Source: Paracoccaceae bacterium (GTDB taxonomy: Bacteria; Pseudomonadota; Alphaproteobacteria; Rhodobacterales; Rhodobacteraceae). From it: 14,871 nucleotides of DNA. Under the pieces are notes generated by a model. It saw only the letters and a list, made by a program, of their open reading frames with translations. It did no database searches and was not told the DNA's origin. Of this stretch, positions 13,726-14,871 are shown one piece after another. Location of the stretch: NCBI GenBank assembly GCA_003512825.1, contig DOOI01000031.1, positions 22,922 to 37,792 on the forward strand, written 5' to 3'. The translations under genes were made by a program, and so were the position numbers. Within the stretch, counting starts at the first letter, position 1. Each line of letters begins with the position of its first letter.

Positions 13726-14741
13726 GGTCGGCGCAGCGTATCACCCGCGCTGATCGTCGGGCGCAGCACCACCAAACCGTCCACGTCTTCGCCGCGCACC
13801 TTGGCCGCTATAATTTCCGCAGCACGTTGGCCGATCTCCTCGCGACACGCATCCATCGTCGCCAAGCGGCGCGGCAACCCCTGCAACAGGTCAACGCCGT
13901 TAAAGCCCGCCAAACCAATCTGACCGGGAATGTCATATCCCTTTTCCAATAGATACAAGAGCCCACCCGCCCCGATCATGTCATTGGAATAATATAGAAA
14001 ATCCAAATCAGGTCGCCGCTCCAGCATCGCGGCCGTCATCTCGCGCCCCTTCACCAATGCCGAACCACCAGAGTAAAATTCCTGATCGGCGACCTCAACA
14101 CCGCCCTTGGCCAAGGCCTGCGTCAGCCCCTCAAACCGCTTCCGCGCCCGGTGATCGAGCGGCATCTTGGTGCCCAAAAACCCGATCCGCCGATACCCCG
14201 CCGCAAGGATCGCTTCCCCCATCTCTCGCCCGGCACGCCGATGGCTGATCCCCACATTGGCATCCACAGGCTCGCCATCGGTGTCCATGATCTCCGCCAC
14301 CGGAATACCGGACGCCTTCAACATTGCCCGCGCCGCCTCCGAGTGCTCCAGCCCGGCAATAATCACCCCCGATGGCCGCCAAGAAAGCATCTCATAGAGA
14401 ACCTTCTCTTCCTTTTCCGGCAGGTAATCCGTCACGCCAACCACCGGCTGTAACTCGGTCGTCTCCAAAACCCGCGAAATCCCCGCCAGAACTTCCGGAA
14501 ACACCATATTCGATAGTGACGGAATGATCACCGCCACCAAATTGACCCGCTGACTGGCCAAGGCCCCGGCGATCTTGTTGGGAACATAACCAAGCCGCTT
14601 GGCCGCCAAAAGCACCCGCTCCCGCGTCGCTTCCGACACATCACCCCGGTTTCGCAACACCCTGCTCACAGTCATTTCTGACACGCCTGACGCCTCCGAG
14701 ACATCGCGCAGCGTCAACGGTCGGTGATCCTGTCGGCTCAA
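13722..14741 (-). CDS. LacI-family transcriptional regulator
   Basis: 339 residues with the standard layout. The N-terminal HTH is TLRDVSEASGVSEMTVSRVL (10-29), followed by a hinge (KRLGYVPNKIAGALASQR, about 48-65) and a periplasmic-binding-protein-like effector domain from NLVAVIIPSLSN to the end. The effector domain resembles gluconate-type GntR/IdnR regulators (VIIPSLSNMVFPEVLAGI...), but the ligand is inference. The start is TTG 14741, backed by AGGAGGG 6 nt upstream, and sits at the expected distance from the HTH. The only gene coupled to it is a DNA glycosylase, not sugar catabolism or transport, which is odd; its target operon may lie elsewhere. Confidence 0.96.
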   Translation of the reverse strand: MSRQDHRPLTLRDVSEASGVSEMTVSRVLRNRGDVSEATRERVLLAAKRLGYVPNKIAGALASQRVNLVAVIIPSLSNMVFPEVLAGISRVLETTELQPVVGVTDYLPEKEEKVLYEMLSWRPSGVIIAGLEHSEAARAMLKASGIPVAEIMDTDGEPVDANVGISHRRAGREMGEAILAAGYRRIGFLGTKMPLDHRARKRFEGLTQALAKGGVEVADQEFYSGGSALVKGREMTAAMLERRPDLDFLYYSNDMIGAGGLLYLLEKGYDIPGQIGLAGFNGVDLLQGLPRRLATMDACREEIGQRAAEIIAAKVRGEDVDGLVVLRPTISAGDTLRRP

Positions 14742-14747
14742 GGGAGG

Positions 14748-14754
14748 CCCTCCT
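14748..14754 (-). promoter_or_regulatory. Ribosome binding site for the TTG start of the LacI-type regulator
   Basis: AGGAGGG on the minus strand, 6 nt before TTG 14741. It decides the start, since no ATG or GTG occurs at a suitable place before the HTH. Confidence 0.8.
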
Positions 14755-14764
14755 AAGGGATGTC

Positions 14765-14791
14765 TGCCCTATGTTAGCGCGCCAAAGGGCA
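14765..14791. promoter_or_regulatory. Candidate operator: inverted repeat around the regulator promoter
   Basis: TGCCCT (14765-14770) and AGGGCA (14786-14791) are perfect 6-bp arms with centres 21 bp apart, and the similarity extends into the flanks (9 of 11 positions). It overlaps the -10 and spacer of the candidate promoter, so autoregulation by the LacI-type protein or another factor is plausible. Confidence 0.4.
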
Positions 14792-14800
14792 AACGTTCAA
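14771..14800 (-). promoter_or_regulatory. Candidate promoter of the LacI regulator/glycosylase operon
   Basis: On the minus strand TTGAAC (complement of 14795-14800) and TAACAT (complement of 14771-14776) are 18 bp apart. Each matches four of six consensus positions. Initiation would fall about 25 bp before the TTG start. Confidence 0.45.
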
Positions 14801-14805
14801 GGCAG

Positions 14806-14834
14806 GTGACAAGCTGCTGAGCCTCCGCTAAGTA
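14806..14834 (+). promoter_or_regulatory. Candidate tRNA promoter
   Basis: GTGACA (14806-14811, five of six to TTGACA) is followed after 17 bp by TAAGTA (14829-14834), a poor -10. The placement, about 10 bp before the tRNA, is right. Confidence 0.3.
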
Positions 14835-14844
14835 GTCCCCGGCT

Positions 14845-14871
14845 GGTCCCGTGGCTCAACTGGATAGAGCA
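14845..14871 (+). tRNA. tRNA 5' part, probably tRNA-Arg, cut by window edge
   Basis: The 5' end folds as an acceptor strand GGTCCCG (14845-14851), U8, then a D-arm GCTC/GAGC (14854-14857 and 14867-14870) around the loop AACTGGATA, with the invariant GG. The A after GG corresponds to A20, an arginine identity base, so tRNA-Arg is likely. The anticodon lies outside the window and cannot be confirmed. Confidence 0.82.

Noticed and set aside
1..14871. CRISPR array, insertion sequence, prophage or toxin-antitoxin module
   Set aside because: No regularly spaced repeats, transposase or integrase motifs, or small paired genes of that kind were seen.

Overview
The window looks like a chromosomal housekeeping segment of an alphaproteobacterium, most likely a Rhodobacteraceae (Roseobacter-group) member. 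The reasons are high GC content, dense short operons with overlapping stop and start codons, frequent GTG/TTG starts behind strong purine-rich ribosome binding sites, and typical gene content (ClpS, a UK114/YjgF-type RidA, an SGNH lipoprotein with a Cys cluster, an exported TPR protein next to ispE). The family assignment rests on remembered sequence resemblance, not on a search. I see no transposase, integrase, phage gene, CRISPR array or toxin module.

Layout from left to right. (1) 1-563, minus: a HAD-type phosphatase running off the left edge, divergent from a plus-strand set of clpS (614-1003), an rsmC-like rRNA methyltransferase (1032-2060) and an SDR-fold protein lacking the catalytic lysine (2089-2886). 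(2) Converging on these, minus: a ferredoxin-reductase-like flavoprotein (3466-4674) translationally coupled to rsmD (2894-3466). (3) A plus-strand Prx5-type peroxiredoxin (4770-5258), divergent from the flavoprotein and followed by a short tandem repeat and a strong hairpin terminator. (4) A long minus-strand run, 10797 to 5340: exported TPR protein, ispE, RidA-family protein, glycerophosphodiester phosphodiesterase, FemAB-like acyltransferase and pterin-4a-carbinolamine dehydratase, several of them overlapping or tightly spaced. (5) A plus-strand SGNH-hydrolase lipoprotein (10981-11667), divergent from the TPR gene across a region with a 10-bp direct repeat. (6) A minus-strand lipoprotein of unknown function (11684-12376). 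(7) A minus-strand pair overlapping by ATGA: a LacI-type regulator (13722-14741) and a YcaQ/AlkX-type DNA glycosylase (12526-13725). (8) The 5' part of a tRNA, probably tRNA-Arg, at the right edge.

How the genes work together: most are independent housekeeping functions, namely N-degron proteolysis (ClpS), 16S rRNA methylation (RsmC-like, RsmD), peroxide reduction, isoprenoid precursor synthesis (IspE), reactive enamine/imine removal (RidA), lipid head-group turnover and DNA repair. I did not find a convincing new multi-gene system. The most interesting points are the SDR protein with altered active-site motifs, the coupling of a LacI regulator to a DNA glycosylase, the Cys-cluster SGNH lipoprotein, and several candidate operator sites in divergent promoters.

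No gene-free stretch exceeds about 300 bases. The largest gaps are 10798-10980 (183 bp) and 12377-12525 (149 bp); both are described as features.
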